From assembly GCF_016863095.1 (NCBI RefSeq), contig NZ_BOOF01000005.1, positions 248,001-312,000 on the forward strand: a DNA stretch of 64,000 bases. The letters are read 5' to 3'. The notes beneath the pieces were generated by a model. The model was not told the DNA's origin. It ran no database searches and saw nothing but the letters and a program-made list of their open reading frames with translations. Source of the DNA: Microbispora siamensis (lineage in GTDB: Bacteria > Actinomycetota > Actinomycetes > Streptosporangiales > Streptosporangiaceae). Shown here one piece after another: positions 24,603 through 32,103 of the stretch. The position numbers were made by a program, and so were the translations under genes. Position 1 is the stretch's first letter; each line of letters begins with the position of its first letter.

Positions 24603-24864
24603 GAACCTGATCTTGCCTTCTCGTGCACTGACACGTTGCCCAGCGACTATGTGCTCGTGGCATGCGGCGATCACCCTCAGGTCATCGAGATCTGATCCAT
24701 CCTGACGGCTGACCTGCGACGTCTGCCCGGCTCTTACGCTCAGCTAAGCTTTCGGCGTTCGCCGGTTCTCATCGTTTCGCGCTGTTTTTCGCGCTCATGT
24801 GCCCTGACTGTGCCCTGGAGTCGGCGGGGATGTGACCTGCGGGGCCGGCGAAGTCAGCGAATCA
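24603..24864. other. Intergenic stretch with a CATGTGCCCTGA element
   Basis: No gene is seen. It contains the 20-base element at 24796-24815 that recurs at 27245-27264. About 30 bases further, 24842-24857 resembles the end of rnpB at 11 of 16 positions. Confidence 0.4.
24796..24815 (+). repeat. 20-mer CATGTGCCCTGA(C)TGTGCCC, copy 1
   Basis: Identical to 27245-27264 at 19 of 20 positions. Copy 2 stands 45 bases from the 3' end of rnpB; copy 1 stands a similar distance from a weak rnpB-end-like sequence (24842-24857). It is a candidate integrase arm-type or junction sequence. Confidence 0.6.
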
Positions 24865-25101
24865 TCAACCTATCTTGATCTTTCGTATCAGCCAAGCCGT
24901 GGGAATCAGCATCATGACGAGGACAGCCACCCCTACGGCCCAATAGAGAAGCTCCGGAAGGTCCGGGACTGACCAGCGGAACAGAGCGGCGATCCCGGTG
25001 ACAACGCCCAACCCCACGAGGAACACGACCATGCTGCCGGTGAACTCAACGAACATCTCCATCAGTCCGCTCGCGCGCCCGCCCCTGCGTCGCTCACTCA
25101 C
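24865..25101 (-). CDS. Small two-span membrane protein, 78 residues
   Basis: GTG 25101 follows AAGGGAG with 6-base spacing, a good ribosome site. After a basic N-terminus (SERRRGGRAS) there are two hydrophobic helices (about residues 15-42 and 50-70) and a basic end (RKIKIG). No family is recognised. It lies in the accessory segment between the two repeat units. Confidence 0.65.
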   Translation of the reverse strand: MSERRRGGRASGLMEMFVEFTGSMVVFLVGLGVVTGIAALFRWSVPDLPELLYWAVGVAVLVMMLIPTAWLIRKIKIG

Positions 25102-25284
25102 TCAGTGCTCCCTTCTTGTCTAATTCTGATTCGTACAGGCCATGCATGGCTCTCCGGTGACCGCTTCTTTATCAGGCAACGGCAACAGGTGTCGAAATGG
25201 CCTTACATGGCCTTTGCCTGCGGAGTCAGTCCACTGCGGTGCGCCAGTGTCCAGTGTCGTTCGTCGGCGTTGTCACGCAGTTGG

Positions 25285-25632
25285 TCACTCACCCGACATG
25301 TTTGAGACTCCATACACCAGCACGAACGCTAGGAACAGAAGACCGCTGATGGCCACGACCAGGGCGCGATAGGGTGCACGGGGGTTAGGTCGCACTACCC
25401 AGCTTGTGGGCGTACCCGCTGAAGCACCGAAGATTACGGCCGAGGCGATGCCACCTGCACCGGCCACTCCCACGCTCGGAAACACCAGAAAGATCAAGCC
25501 GCCGAGAATAAGAACGCCGCCCACTGTGTAGAGCACAAGCCTGCGAACCACGCTTTTCTCCGTAGCCGCCTGCTTGGCCGCTCGGGCGCGTCGCCGTTTT
25601 GCTCGCCTACTTGAGTGCTGCGCGTTGCTCAC
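25285..25632 (-). CDS. Small membrane protein with strongly basic N-terminus, 115 residues
   Basis: GTG 25632 has GAGGGCGG upstream; a TTG at 25662 would add ten residues but is less likely. The first 30 residues are Arg/Lys/Ala-rich (RRAKRRRARAAKQ). Three hydrophobic stretches follow (LVLYTVGGVLILGGLIFLVF, a Gly/Ala-rich middle, and YRALVVAISGLLFLAFVLVY). Function unknown. It lies 183 bases upstream of the 78-residue membrane protein on the same strand. Confidence 0.6.
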   Translation of the reverse strand: MSNAQHSSRRAKRRRARAAKQAATEKSVVRRLVLYTVGGVLILGGLIFLVFPSVGVAGAGGIASAVIFGASAGTPTSWVVRPNPRAPYRALVVAISGLLFLAFVLVYGVSNMSGE

Positions 25633-26036
25633 TTGCCGCCCTCGGCTCTTCGATCTAGTCAATCATGGAACGTTTACTGTTTCGCTCTGGTTCCAGGCTG
25701 CTCCGGCGCGAGCATGTTCTCTGCCCCCTCTGTCCCGCTTGCCCTCGATCCACTGTGAAGCGGCAGCGCGCCGCCCCGGGGCTCTCGGCACCTGGCACAC
25801 CCCCTGACCTTCTGCGCGCAAACGTGAGCCAGTCACGACGTAGAGAGCTTTCCGCCCTGCTCGATCGGTAGATGAGGGCCGGTGGGACGTGCGCGTGTAA
25901 GGCGACGTTGCTGTACCCGGCTGCTGTACAGCTCTCCCGAGTGTGCCCAGCCTGCGCCTCGCCGTCGGCTACTTCGTTACCGGCAAGGGCGAAGCGCCCC
26001 TCCTCAGCCAATCCCGCTTGCCCTAACATCACTCGA
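25633..26036. other. 404 bp without a supported gene
   Basis: Only short frames of chance composition. Its right end carries the -10 box of the next gene (TAACAT, 26024-26029). Confidence 0.45.
26024..26029 (+). promoter_or_regulatory. -10 box TAACAT; leaderless start
   Basis: TAACAT is followed by 7 bases and ATG 26037, with no ribosome site between. This is the spacing of leaderless actinobacterial transcripts. Confidence 0.5.
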
Positions 26037-26267
26037 ATGACCGCCCGCCAAATCTTCTTAACCCTTGGCACCCTCACTCTCCTCTTGGGCGTGCTCGCAT
26101 CCTGCGAAGCTCATCGAGAGATCGGCATCCCTATCACGTTGGCCATATCGGGAGCTGGCTGGATGCTCGCTGCCGTCGCTATGGCAATCACGGAACACCG
26201 CGATCAACACCCGAAACCCTCGGCGGAGGCGCTCCAGCACCGGGACGGCGACGACCACGAGGAGTAA
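26037..26267 (+). CDS. Small two-span membrane protein, 76 residues
   Basis: ATG 26037 is chosen because a -10 box ends 7 bases earlier; the longer frame upstream has no coding look. Two hydrophobic helices (about residues 5-22 and 31-51) enclose the loop SCEAHREIGIP. The C-terminal 25 residues are hydrophilic and rich in His, Asp and Glu (HRDGDDHEE). No family is recognised. Confidence 0.55.
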   Translation: MTARQIFLTLGTLTLLLGVLASCEAHREIGIPITLAISGAGWMLAAVAMAITEHRDQHPKPSAEALQHRDGDDHEE

Positions 26268-26388
26268 AAGCCGACACCATGGCCGACCGAGGAGAGTCCG
26301 CCGAAAAGCTGATCAGCGTTGGCCGTCGGCCGATATGTCGACTCTGGAAAGCCCTGCGCCGGTGCGTCAACTTGGTAGGGCGGAAGGT

Positions 26389-26415
26389 GGACAAGTCAGC
26401 CTGTAGGCCGGGTTC
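26389..26415 (-). other. 27-base near-copy of the rnpB 3' end (candidate attachment-site scar)
   Basis: Matches 27310-27336, the last bases of the RNase P RNA gene, at 25 of 27 positions, in the same orientation, 921 bases away. Partial duplication of an RNA gene's 3' end is the classic footprint of site-specific integration. The flanks also carry tRNA-like words (CAACTTGGTAGGGC, GGTTCAAATTCC), but no tRNA can be folded from them. Confidence 0.6.
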
Positions 26416-26464
26416 AAATTCCGCACGCTCCCCACCTGCACGTATCCGTTCTGGCCTACGGGCA

Positions 26465-26540
26465 ACCTGCGCAAACGCTTACGTTCGTTGTCATCGTTTG
26501 CCAGCGCTCTCCGTAGCTACGTGCCCCCAAAGGGCCCGAC
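26465..26540 (+). repeat. Imperfect direct repeat, copy B
   Basis: Partner of 24175-24252. It lies 50 bases from the rnpB-end copy. The shared GTGCCCCCAAAG block is intact in both copies. Confidence 0.65.
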
Positions 26541-26779
26541 CCCCTAAGTGTGGGTGCCCCCGCCGGTGGCGCAGACCATGCGCGGCCGGCCGCGCGGCGG
26601 CGCAGATCAGCCCCAAACAGCCCTCAGAGCTGTGCTACGGTCCCGCGTCTCCGAAGAAGGAGCCGCGCCGGTATTGCCGGAGCAGAACAGATTGCGGCCA
26701 ATCACCAGTCGCGGCGCGGTATTCAAGCCGTCACTAGGTCGCCTGGTGAATGTTTCTGGAGCTGCGCGATGACAATTTG

Positions 26780-26785
26780 TAACGT
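26780..26785 (+). promoter_or_regulatory. -10 box TAACGT; leaderless start
   Basis: TAACGT plus 6 bases precede ATG 26792, with no ribosome site between them. Confidence 0.45.
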
Positions 26786-26791
26786 CCGGGT

Positions 26792-27208
26792 ATGTCGTGG
26801 AATCCCAGCAAGCATCCCAGGGACGCGCGTGGTCGTTTCACTCGAAAGGCTGGAGCAGGCGGCGGGCTGGCGATTATCGTACTGGTGGGCCTGTATGTCC
26901 TTGGCCAGTCACTGACTGCGCCCTCTGATGGGCAATCGCCTCGGCCATCGGTGTCGGCAACGGTCTCGCTCGAACAGCTAGTACGGCTGGGCCAGGATCT
27001 GCGGGCCGACCGGGAGTTCGGACAGCAGACGGTGGAGGAAGCCGCCAAGCTGGCCCACATATCGGAAGAGCGTCTGGTAGCGATCGAGGACGGTGCGGCG
27101 TCGGCGCCGACGGTGGACGAACTACGGCAGTTGGCCCACGTATACGCGCTGCCGCAGGATCTTCTGGAGAAGCGAATGACCGACGCGGGGCACGCCTCGG
27201 CACAGTGA
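26792..27208 (+). CDS. Membrane-anchored XRE-type helix-turn-helix protein
   Basis: A 138-residue protein. The N-terminus SKHPRDARGRFTRKAG is basic and is followed by one hydrophobic span (about residues 28-46). The C-terminal half (about 70-130) reads as a Cro/C1 helix-turn-helix: TVEEAAKLAHISEERLVAIEDG, then TVDELRQLAHVYALP. A regulator tethered to the membrane is unusual. It is the only gene between the two rnpB-end copies, as if it were the sole cargo left from an integrated element. Targets are unknown. Confidence 0.7.
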   Translation: MSWNPSKHPRDARGRFTRKAGAGGGLAIIVLVGLYVLGQSLTAPSDGQSPRPSVSATVSLEQLVRLGQDLRADREFGQQTVEEAAKLAHISEERLVAIEDGAASAPTVDELRQLAHVYALPQDLLEKRMTDAGHASAQ

Positions 27209-27244
27209 CCACGCAGTCGGGCGCCCTACCTCGCTATCAAGGAC

Positions 27245-27264
27245 CATGTGCCCTGAATGTGCCC
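27245..27264 (+). repeat. 20-mer CATGTGCCCTGA(A)TGTGCCC, copy 2
   Basis: Pairs with 24796-24815 (19 of 20). It sits 45 bases from the rnpB 3' end, the position expected for an integrase-binding sequence next to an attachment site. Confidence 0.6.
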
Positions 27265-27309
27265 GATCTTGGCTAGCGGGGACAAACCCTAGGTCGCGGG
27301 TTGGCGGGC

Positions 27310-27704
27310 GGACGAGTCGGCCTGTAGGCCGGGTTCTGTGATCAGCCATGAGAGCTGACCGGCGACCATCCATCTAGGACCGCCGTTGCCGGCGGCCTCA
27401 AGCGGTCTACCCGCGCGGCTCGGGCGGGCAGCCCTCGAACGTCGCGCGCGGGACGTTCCGGAGAACGTCCCTTCTTGACCTTGCTCCGGGTGGGGTTTAC
27501 CGAGCCGCCCACGTCACCGTGGGCGCTGGTGGTCTCTTACACCACCGTTTCACCCTTACCCCCGCGAAGGGGGCGGTCTGTTTTCTGTGGCACTGTCCCG
27601 CGGGTCACCCCGGGTCGGCGTTACCGACCACCCTGCCCTGTGGAGCCCGGACCTTCCTCGGCAGGGCCATGAGGCCCTGACGCGGCCGCCCGGCCGGCTC
27701 GTCC
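27310..27704 (-). ncRNA. rnpB: RNase P RNA (type A)
   Basis: The catalytic RNA of RNase P, which cuts 5' leaders from tRNA precursors. On the minus strand the closing helix pairs GGACGAG at the 5' end (27704-27698) with CTCGTCC at the 3' end (27316-27310). The conserved GAGGAAGGTCCGGGC is at 27659-27645, followed by the CAGGGTGGTCGGTAACGCC region. The conserved ACAGAAAACAGACCGCC block, and near the 3' end ACAGAACCCGGCCTACAGG, complete the core. The length of about 395 bases fits actinobacterial RNase P RNAs. Ends were placed by the closing helix and may be off by a few bases. Its 3' end faces the accessory segment and is duplicated at 26389-26415. Confidence 0.95.
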
Positions 27705-27778
27705 ACCGTGAAGGTAAGCCTAGCGGCTCCCGATCCATTCTCCGCCCCGGACGAGGCGCGAGGCGACGCCGTGCCGCT

Positions 27779-28981
27779 CTAGCGTCGCGTAACGTCCTTG
27801 ACGAACACGATCCCGTCGTACCCGGCCAGGTGGGCCGGGTCCAGCGGGGCGTAGCCGAACCAGGGGGACACGCGGAGGGCGGGCCGCGCGTCGCCGAGCG
27901 CGGCGGCCAGCCGGCCGGCGTCGGCGACGTAGCGGTCCTCCGGCAGCGTGTACAGGAGCCCTTCGAGGGTGTCCGGGGGCGGGGTGTCCACTCCCTGGTG
28001 CCGGATCGTGCCGAGGGCCGTGGCCAGGAAGGCGAACCCCTCACCCAGGTGGGCCCTCACGATCGCGCCGGAGCTCCACCACTCGAACGGCACGTCGCCC
28101 AGCCGCATCGAGCTCTTCTCCCGCTGGAAATGCGCGTTGTGGGCGTGGACCAGCGCCGGGCCCCGCTCGGCGACGGCGAGGATGTTGGCGGCGATCATCG
28201 AACTGCGCAGGCCCAGGAGCCGCGGCATGCGTCCCGGTGACGTGTCGGCCATCCAGTAGTGGTAGCGCAGCAGGCCGGTGGCGGCACGCGCGTACAGGCG
28301 TGCCCGGTCCCAGTCGTCCCGGGAGGACGCCGCGATCAGGTGCGGCGTCTGCGCGTCGAGCAGCGCCACGAGATCGTCGGCGAGCAGGAGCAGCTGCCGG
28401 GCCTCGGCCGACCGCCCCACGGACTGGGACGGGTCCATCATCGTGGCGGGATTGGCCCAGCGGTCGTCGGCGCCGAGCAGGCGGTCGAGCGTTTCCGCGT
28501 CGCAGGGCAGCAGATCCGCGTCCACCCGGGCCGCGAGGTAGCCGTAGAGCACGGTGAGGGCCTGCCGGGGGCTCGCGGCGTGGCTGATCTCCAGCGGGCC
28601 GTCGAGACCGGCGAAGCGCACCCGCTCGGACGCGGGCCGGCCGTCGTTGTACGCGCGCATCCAGCGCACGAGCTCGCGGTTGGCAGCGGACGCGCCCCAC
28701 CCGTGGCTGAAGCCGCGTTCCATGACCTCGTCGAGGGTGCCCGTGCCCGAGGTGACGTAGTCGTCCACGACCACGCCCATCAGGCAGTCGCTCTCGATCC
28801 CGATCGTCCGGTAGCCCTCCTGCTCCACGAGCTGCCGGAAAAGCTCGTTTCGCACGTCGAGCAGGAGGTCCTCTCCGTGGGTGGGCTCGCCCAGGGCGAG
28901 CAGCCGCGGCCGGTCCGGAAGCAGCCTCATGACGGAGGCGGCCTCGACGGGATGGACGGTGTCCTTGATGCCGGTATCCAT
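27779..28981 (-). CDS. Erythromycin esterase-family protein
   Basis: A 400-residue member of the EreA/EreB superfamily. The family landmarks are present: GEPTHGED with His35 and IGIESD with Glu63 in the N-terminal half, and LVHAHNAHFQRE later. Characterised relatives hydrolyse the macrolactone ring of erythromycin, but many actinomycete members have no known substrate, so macrolide resistance is only possible. ATG 28981 is leaderless: a TACCGT -10 lies 7 bases upstream inside a perfect inverted repeat. It lies 74 bases beyond the 5' end of rnpB, on the same strand, and ends before it. Confidence 0.85.
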   Translation of the reverse strand: MDTGIKDTVHPVEAASVMRLLPDRPRLLALGEPTHGEDLLLDVRNELFRQLVEQEGYRTIGIESDCLMGVVVDDYVTSGTGTLDEVMERGFSHGWGASAANRELVRWMRAYNDGRPASERVRFAGLDGPLEISHAASPRQALTVLYGYLAARVDADLLPCDAETLDRLLGADDRWANPATMMDPSQSVGRSAEARQLLLLADDLVALLDAQTPHLIAASSRDDWDRARLYARAATGLLRYHYWMADTSPGRMPRLLGLRSSMIAANILAVAERGPALVHAHNAHFQREKSSMRLGDVPFEWWSSGAIVRAHLGEGFAFLATALGTIRHQGVDTPPPDTLEGLLYTLPEDRYVADAGRLAAALGDARPALRVSPWFGYAPLDPAHLAGYDGIVFVKDVTRR

Positions 28982-28984
28982 ACC

Positions 28985-29002
28985 TTCAACGGTATCGTTG
29001 AA
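28985..29002. promoter_or_regulatory. Perfect inverted repeat TTCAACG-GTAT-CGTTGAA over the ere-like promoter
   Basis: The 7 bp arms flank 4 bases and contain the minus-strand -10 hexamer TACCGT (28994-28989), 7 bases before ATG 28981. A protein bound here would block a leaderless promoter. No regulator gene is adjacent. Confidence 0.6.
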
Positions 29003-29165
29003 CCTTTACGTGAAGACTTGTCCGTTAAATCGCCAGATCGCGAGAGCGAAACCCTCAACCATCCACTTCAAGCGACCGGTGGTGCGGGCGGGCCCGAAAA
29101 GCCGACGCCGCGGGGGCACGGCCGAGCGTGCGGCCCCCGCGGCGTGTCGCCTTGTGACAGCGGCG

Positions 29166-30419
29166 TCAGGAAAGGTGGGCGGTGTCGTTGAGCGCCCGTA
29201 CGACGGCGGGCCCGTCGGCGTAGTAGTCGATCGCCGACAGGCAGGCCAGGTCGAGGTGCATCCGATAGAGGGCCTCCGGCGGAGCGCCCAGCGCGAAGCG
29301 GACGAGCATCTTGATCGGGCTCACGTGGGAGACCACGACGACGCTGCGGCCTTCGTGGGCCTTCACGATGCGGTCCCTCGCCTGCTCGACCCGCCGGGCC
29401 GTCGACGCGAAGCTCTCCCCGCCGGGCGGCGCGACGTCCGGGTCGGCCAGCCAGGCCGCCAGTTCCCGGGGCCAGCGCTGCTGGATCTCCGCGAACGTGT
29501 GCCCCTCCCACTCGCCGAAGTCGGTCTCGCGGAGGTCGTCGTCGACCAGCACCGTCAGGCCCGTCCGGGCGGCCACCGCCTCCGCCGTCTGCCGGGCGCG
29601 CGCGAGCGGGGAGGCGACGATCACCTCGACCTCGTACGGCTGCCGCGACAGGCGCAGGGCGGCGGCCTCGGCCTGCGCGAGCCCGGTGGGGGTGAGCGAC
29701 GGGTCGCCCAGCCCGGAGAACCGCTTCTCCACCGACAACGGCGTCTGCCCGTGCCTGAGCAGGAGCAGGGACGTGGCGGCGTGCGAGGCCCGGGGCATCC
29801 ATCCGTGCCCGCGCCTGTCGTGGGACGTGGCGGTTCCGGCCGCCGCCGTTCCCGCACGTCCATCGGCGGCGACCGGAGCCTGGGTGTCTGGAACGTCGTC
29901 GAAGAGCGAGGGCGCGTCGGTGTTGGGCGGCGCGGCACCGGGCTCGACGACCGGGGCGGACTCCGGCGCGGAGGTGATCTCGCTCGACTGCCAGGTCTCC
30001 CCCCGGGCCGCCGCGTCCATCGCCTCGTTGGCGAGCCGGTCGGCGTGGCTGTTGCGCTCGCGCGGAACCCACGTCCACGTGACCCGGAACCGCCGGGCCA
30101 GGCCCGCCGCCTCCAGGGCGAGCGGCCGCAGGCCCTCGTGCTTGACCTTCCACCGGCCGGCCATCTGCTCGATGACCAGCTTGGAGTCCATCCGCACCTC
30201 GACCTGCCCGCCCTCCGCGCCGAGCGCGAGCAGCGCCCGGAGCCCGGCGATCAGGCCGCGGTATTCGGCCACGTTGTTGGTCGCGGTGCCGATCGACTCG
30301 GCGGCCTCGGCGAGCACCCGCCCCGCGTCGTCCTTGACCACCGCGCCGTACCCGGCCGGTCCGGGGTTGCCCCGCGACCCGCCGTCGGCCTCGACGATGA
30401 ACCCCACGGCGACCGTCAC
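29166..30419 (-). CDS. Bifunctional RNase HI / histidine phosphatase (CobC-like)
   Basis: A 417-residue fusion like M. tuberculosis Rv2228c. Residues about 1-140 are RNase HI (EADGGSRGNPGPAGYG; acidic residues in NNVAEY, RMDSK, NSHADRLAN). A Pro/Ala-rich linker of about 75 residues follows. The C-terminal 200 residues are a phosphoglycerate mutase-type phosphatase (LLRHGQT, ASPLARARQTAE, GESF, HVSPI). It removes RNA from RNA-DNA hybrids; the phosphatase half has been linked to alpha-ribazole phosphate in cobamide synthesis. GTG 30419 overlaps the stop of the upstream gene (GTGA), so translation is coupled. Second copies of either activity elsewhere cannot be judged. Confidence 0.93.
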   Translation of the reverse strand: MTVAVGFIVEADGGSRGNPGPAGYGAVVKDDAGRVLAEAAESIGTATNNVAEYRGLIAGLRALLALGAEGGQVEVRMDSKLVIEQMAGRWKVKHEGLRPLALEAAGLARRFRVTWTWVPRERNSHADRLANEAMDAAARGETWQSSEITSAPESAPVVEPGAAPPNTDAPSLFDDVPDTQAPVAADGRAGTAAAGTATSHDRRGHGWMPRASHAATSLLLLRHGQTPLSVEKRFSGLGDPSLTPTGLAQAEAAALRLSRQPYEVEVIVASPLARARQTAEAVAARTGLTVLVDDDLRETDFGEWEGHTFAEIQQRWPRELAAWLADPDVAPPGGESFASTARRVEQARDRIVKAHEGRSVVVVSHVSPIKMLVRFALGAPPEALYRMHLDLACLSAIDYYADGPAVVRALNDTAHLS

Positions 30420-31156
30420 AGACCCGACTCGGCCGTACGGACCAGGATGCGGCGGCACTCCTCGCAGCGGACCACCTCGTCGTGGGCGGCGGCCCGGATC
30501 CGGTTGAGGTCGGCGATCGACAGGCTCGTACGGCAGCCGAGGCACCGGCCGCCGTGCAGCATGGCGGCGCCGACGCCGGTCTGCTCGCGCATCTTCTCGT
30601 ACAGCCCGAGCAGGTCGGCGGGGACATCGGCGGTGATCGCGGACCGGCCGGAGGTCAGCTCGCCGGTCTCCTTGTCGATCTCGGCGAAGGCCACGTCCCG
30701 GCGGTCCTCGGCGGCGCGCAGCGTGCCGGTCACCTCTTCGCGCTCGGACTTGAGGGTGGTGACCCGGGCGTCGGCCGCCTCCCGGCGCTCCATGATCTCC
30801 AGCACGACCTCCTCCAGGTCCGACTGCCTGCGCCGCAGGGAGACGATCTCGGACTGGAGACTCGCCAGGTCCTTGGGCGAGGAGACCTGCCCGGAGTCCA
30901 GGCGCTTCTGGTCGCGGTCGACCCGGACGCGTACGGCGTCCACGTCCGACTCGGCCTTGGCCTGGTCGCGGGCGAGGTCGCCGGCCTCGGTCTCGGCGGC
31001 GATGATCTGCGTGGAGACCTGGGCCAGCCTCTTGGACAGCTCGTCGATCTCGGCGAGCTCCGGCAGGGTGCGGCGGCGGTGCCGCAACCGGTCGAGACTG
31101 GTGTCGAGCTCAGCGAGATCGAGCAGACGCTTCTGTGCTTCCGGTGCGGCCTTCAT
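30416..31156 (-). CDS. Coiled-coil C4 zinc-ribbon protein (Rv2229c-like)
   Basis: A 246-residue protein: a long coiled-coil hairpin (about residues 5-175, rich in Glu/Arg/Leu heptads) ends in a C4 zinc ribbon (CLGC ... CEEC at about 207-236). It is the conserved middle gene between NIF3 and RNase H-phosphatase in actinobacteria. Relatives are proposed to act as nucleic-acid or ribosome-associated adaptors; the role is not settled. ATG 31156 has GAGGG 8 bases upstream, and longer frames add no similarity. Confidence 0.9.
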   Translation of the reverse strand: MKAAPEAQKRLLDLAELDTSLDRLRHRRRTLPELAEIDELSKRLAQVSTQIIAAETEAGDLARDQAKAESDVDAVRVRVDRDQKRLDSGQVSSPKDLASLQSEIVSLRRRQSDLEEVVLEIMERREAADARVTTLKSEREEVTGTLRAAEDRRDVAFAEIDKETGELTSGRSAITADVPADLLGLYEKMREQTGVGAAMLHGGRCLGCRTSLSIADLNRIRAAAHDEVVRCEECRRILVRTAESGL

Positions 31157-31166
31157 CCCAAATCCC

Positions 31167-32018
31167 TCAAGATGCTCGGGGGTCCAAGTCGGTGGTCGTC
31201 GCCGTCCAGGCGTCGGTGACGGCGTCCGAGACGCGCGCCTCAACAGTAATGCCCCTGGCCGCCAACGCTGACGTCAGACGCCGGGCGGCGTCCGCGAGCC
31301 ACGGCCACTCCGTGGCCCAGTGGGAGGCGTCGACCAGCGCAGGCCCGTCCGCCTCCATGTGCTCGCTGGCCGGGTGGTGCCGCAGATCGGCCGTCAGGAA
31401 GACGTCCACGCCCGCGGCCCTGGCCGTGCCCAGCAGGGAGTCGCCCGCGCCGCCGCAGACGGCGACGGTCCGCACCGGCCGGTCGGGGTCGCCCGCGACC
31501 CGCAGCGGCCCGGCCGTACGGGGCAGGCCCGAGGCGGCCAGCGCGGCGAACTCCCGCAGCGGCGTCGGGGCGGGCAGGTCCCCGATCCGCCCGAGCCCCC
31601 GGCGCGGGTCGTCGGCGGAGGGCTGGAGGGGCCGCAGGTCCCCCGTCAGGCCGACGGCCCGCGCGAGCGCGTCCGAGACCCCGGGGTCGGCGACGTCGGC
31701 GTTGGTGTGCGCGGCGTAGAGCGCGGCGCCGCCGCGGATGAGCCGGTGCACGACCCGGCCCTTGAAGGTGGTGGCGGCCACGCTCGTGGTGCCGCGCAGG
31801 TAGAGCGGGTGGTGGGTGACGACGAGGTCGGCCCCCCAGCCGAGGGCCTCGTCCACGACCGCGGCGACCGGGTCGACCGCGAACAGGACCTTCCGTACGG
31901 CCTGCTCCGGGTCGCCGCAGACGAGGCCCACGGCGTCCCAGGGCTCGGCCCACGAGGGGTCGTACAGCGCCTCCAGGCACTCGACCACCTCGGCGAGGGT
32001 GCAGGAGATCGATTCCAC
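31167..32018 (-). CDS. NIF3-like dinuclear metal-centre protein
   Basis: A 283-residue NIF3/YbgI family protein. Metal-binding motifs VTHHPLY and AAHTNAD near residues 67-105 and the conserved VCGGAGDSLL segment and DASHWATEW end are present. Family members form hexameric rings with two metal ions and resemble GTP cyclohydrolase I; their reaction is unclear. GTG 32018 is probably leaderless: TAGTGT lies 6 bases upstream on the minus strand. It heads the NIF3 / zinc-ribbon / RNase H-phosphatase operon, which is conserved across actinobacteria. Confidence 0.92.
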   Translation of the reverse strand: MESISCTLAEVVECLEALYDPSWAEPWDAVGLVCGDPEQAVRKVLFAVDPVAAVVDEALGWGADLVVTHHPLYLRGTTSVAATTFKGRVVHRLIRGGAALYAAHTNADVADPGVSDALARAVGLTGDLRPLQPSADDPRRGLGRIGDLPAPTPLREFAALAASGLPRTAGPLRVAGDPDRPVRTVAVCGGAGDSLLGTARAAGVDVFLTADLRHHPASEHMEADGPALVDASHWATEWPWLADAARRLTSALAARGITVEARVSDAVTDAWTATTTDLDPRAS

Positions 32019-32103
32019 CCGCGCACACTACAGCCTGCTGGCGGAACGTTCCGGGAAGAGTAACGTCCCCATTGACGCCCCGCCGTCAGGAAGGATCCCC
32101 AGC

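Larger units (their letters stand above)
26268..26791. other. 524 bp non-coding stretch with rnpB-end copy and repeat B
   Basis: No credible gene. It holds the 27-base copy of the rnpB 3' end (26389-26415), repeat B (26465-26540), and the -10 box TAACGT (26780-26785) of the next gene. Confidence 0.5.

Noticed and set aside
26355-26436. tRNA gene
   Set aside because: Words like CAACTTGGTAGGGC and GGTTCAAATTCC recall D and T arms, but the acceptor and anticodon stems cannot pair and the anticodon loop is not canonical. At best it is a relic.
26279-26737. 152-residue frame in the accessory segment
   Set aside because: It runs through the rnpB-end copy and repeat B, is Cys/Arg/Pro-rich and has no coding pattern.
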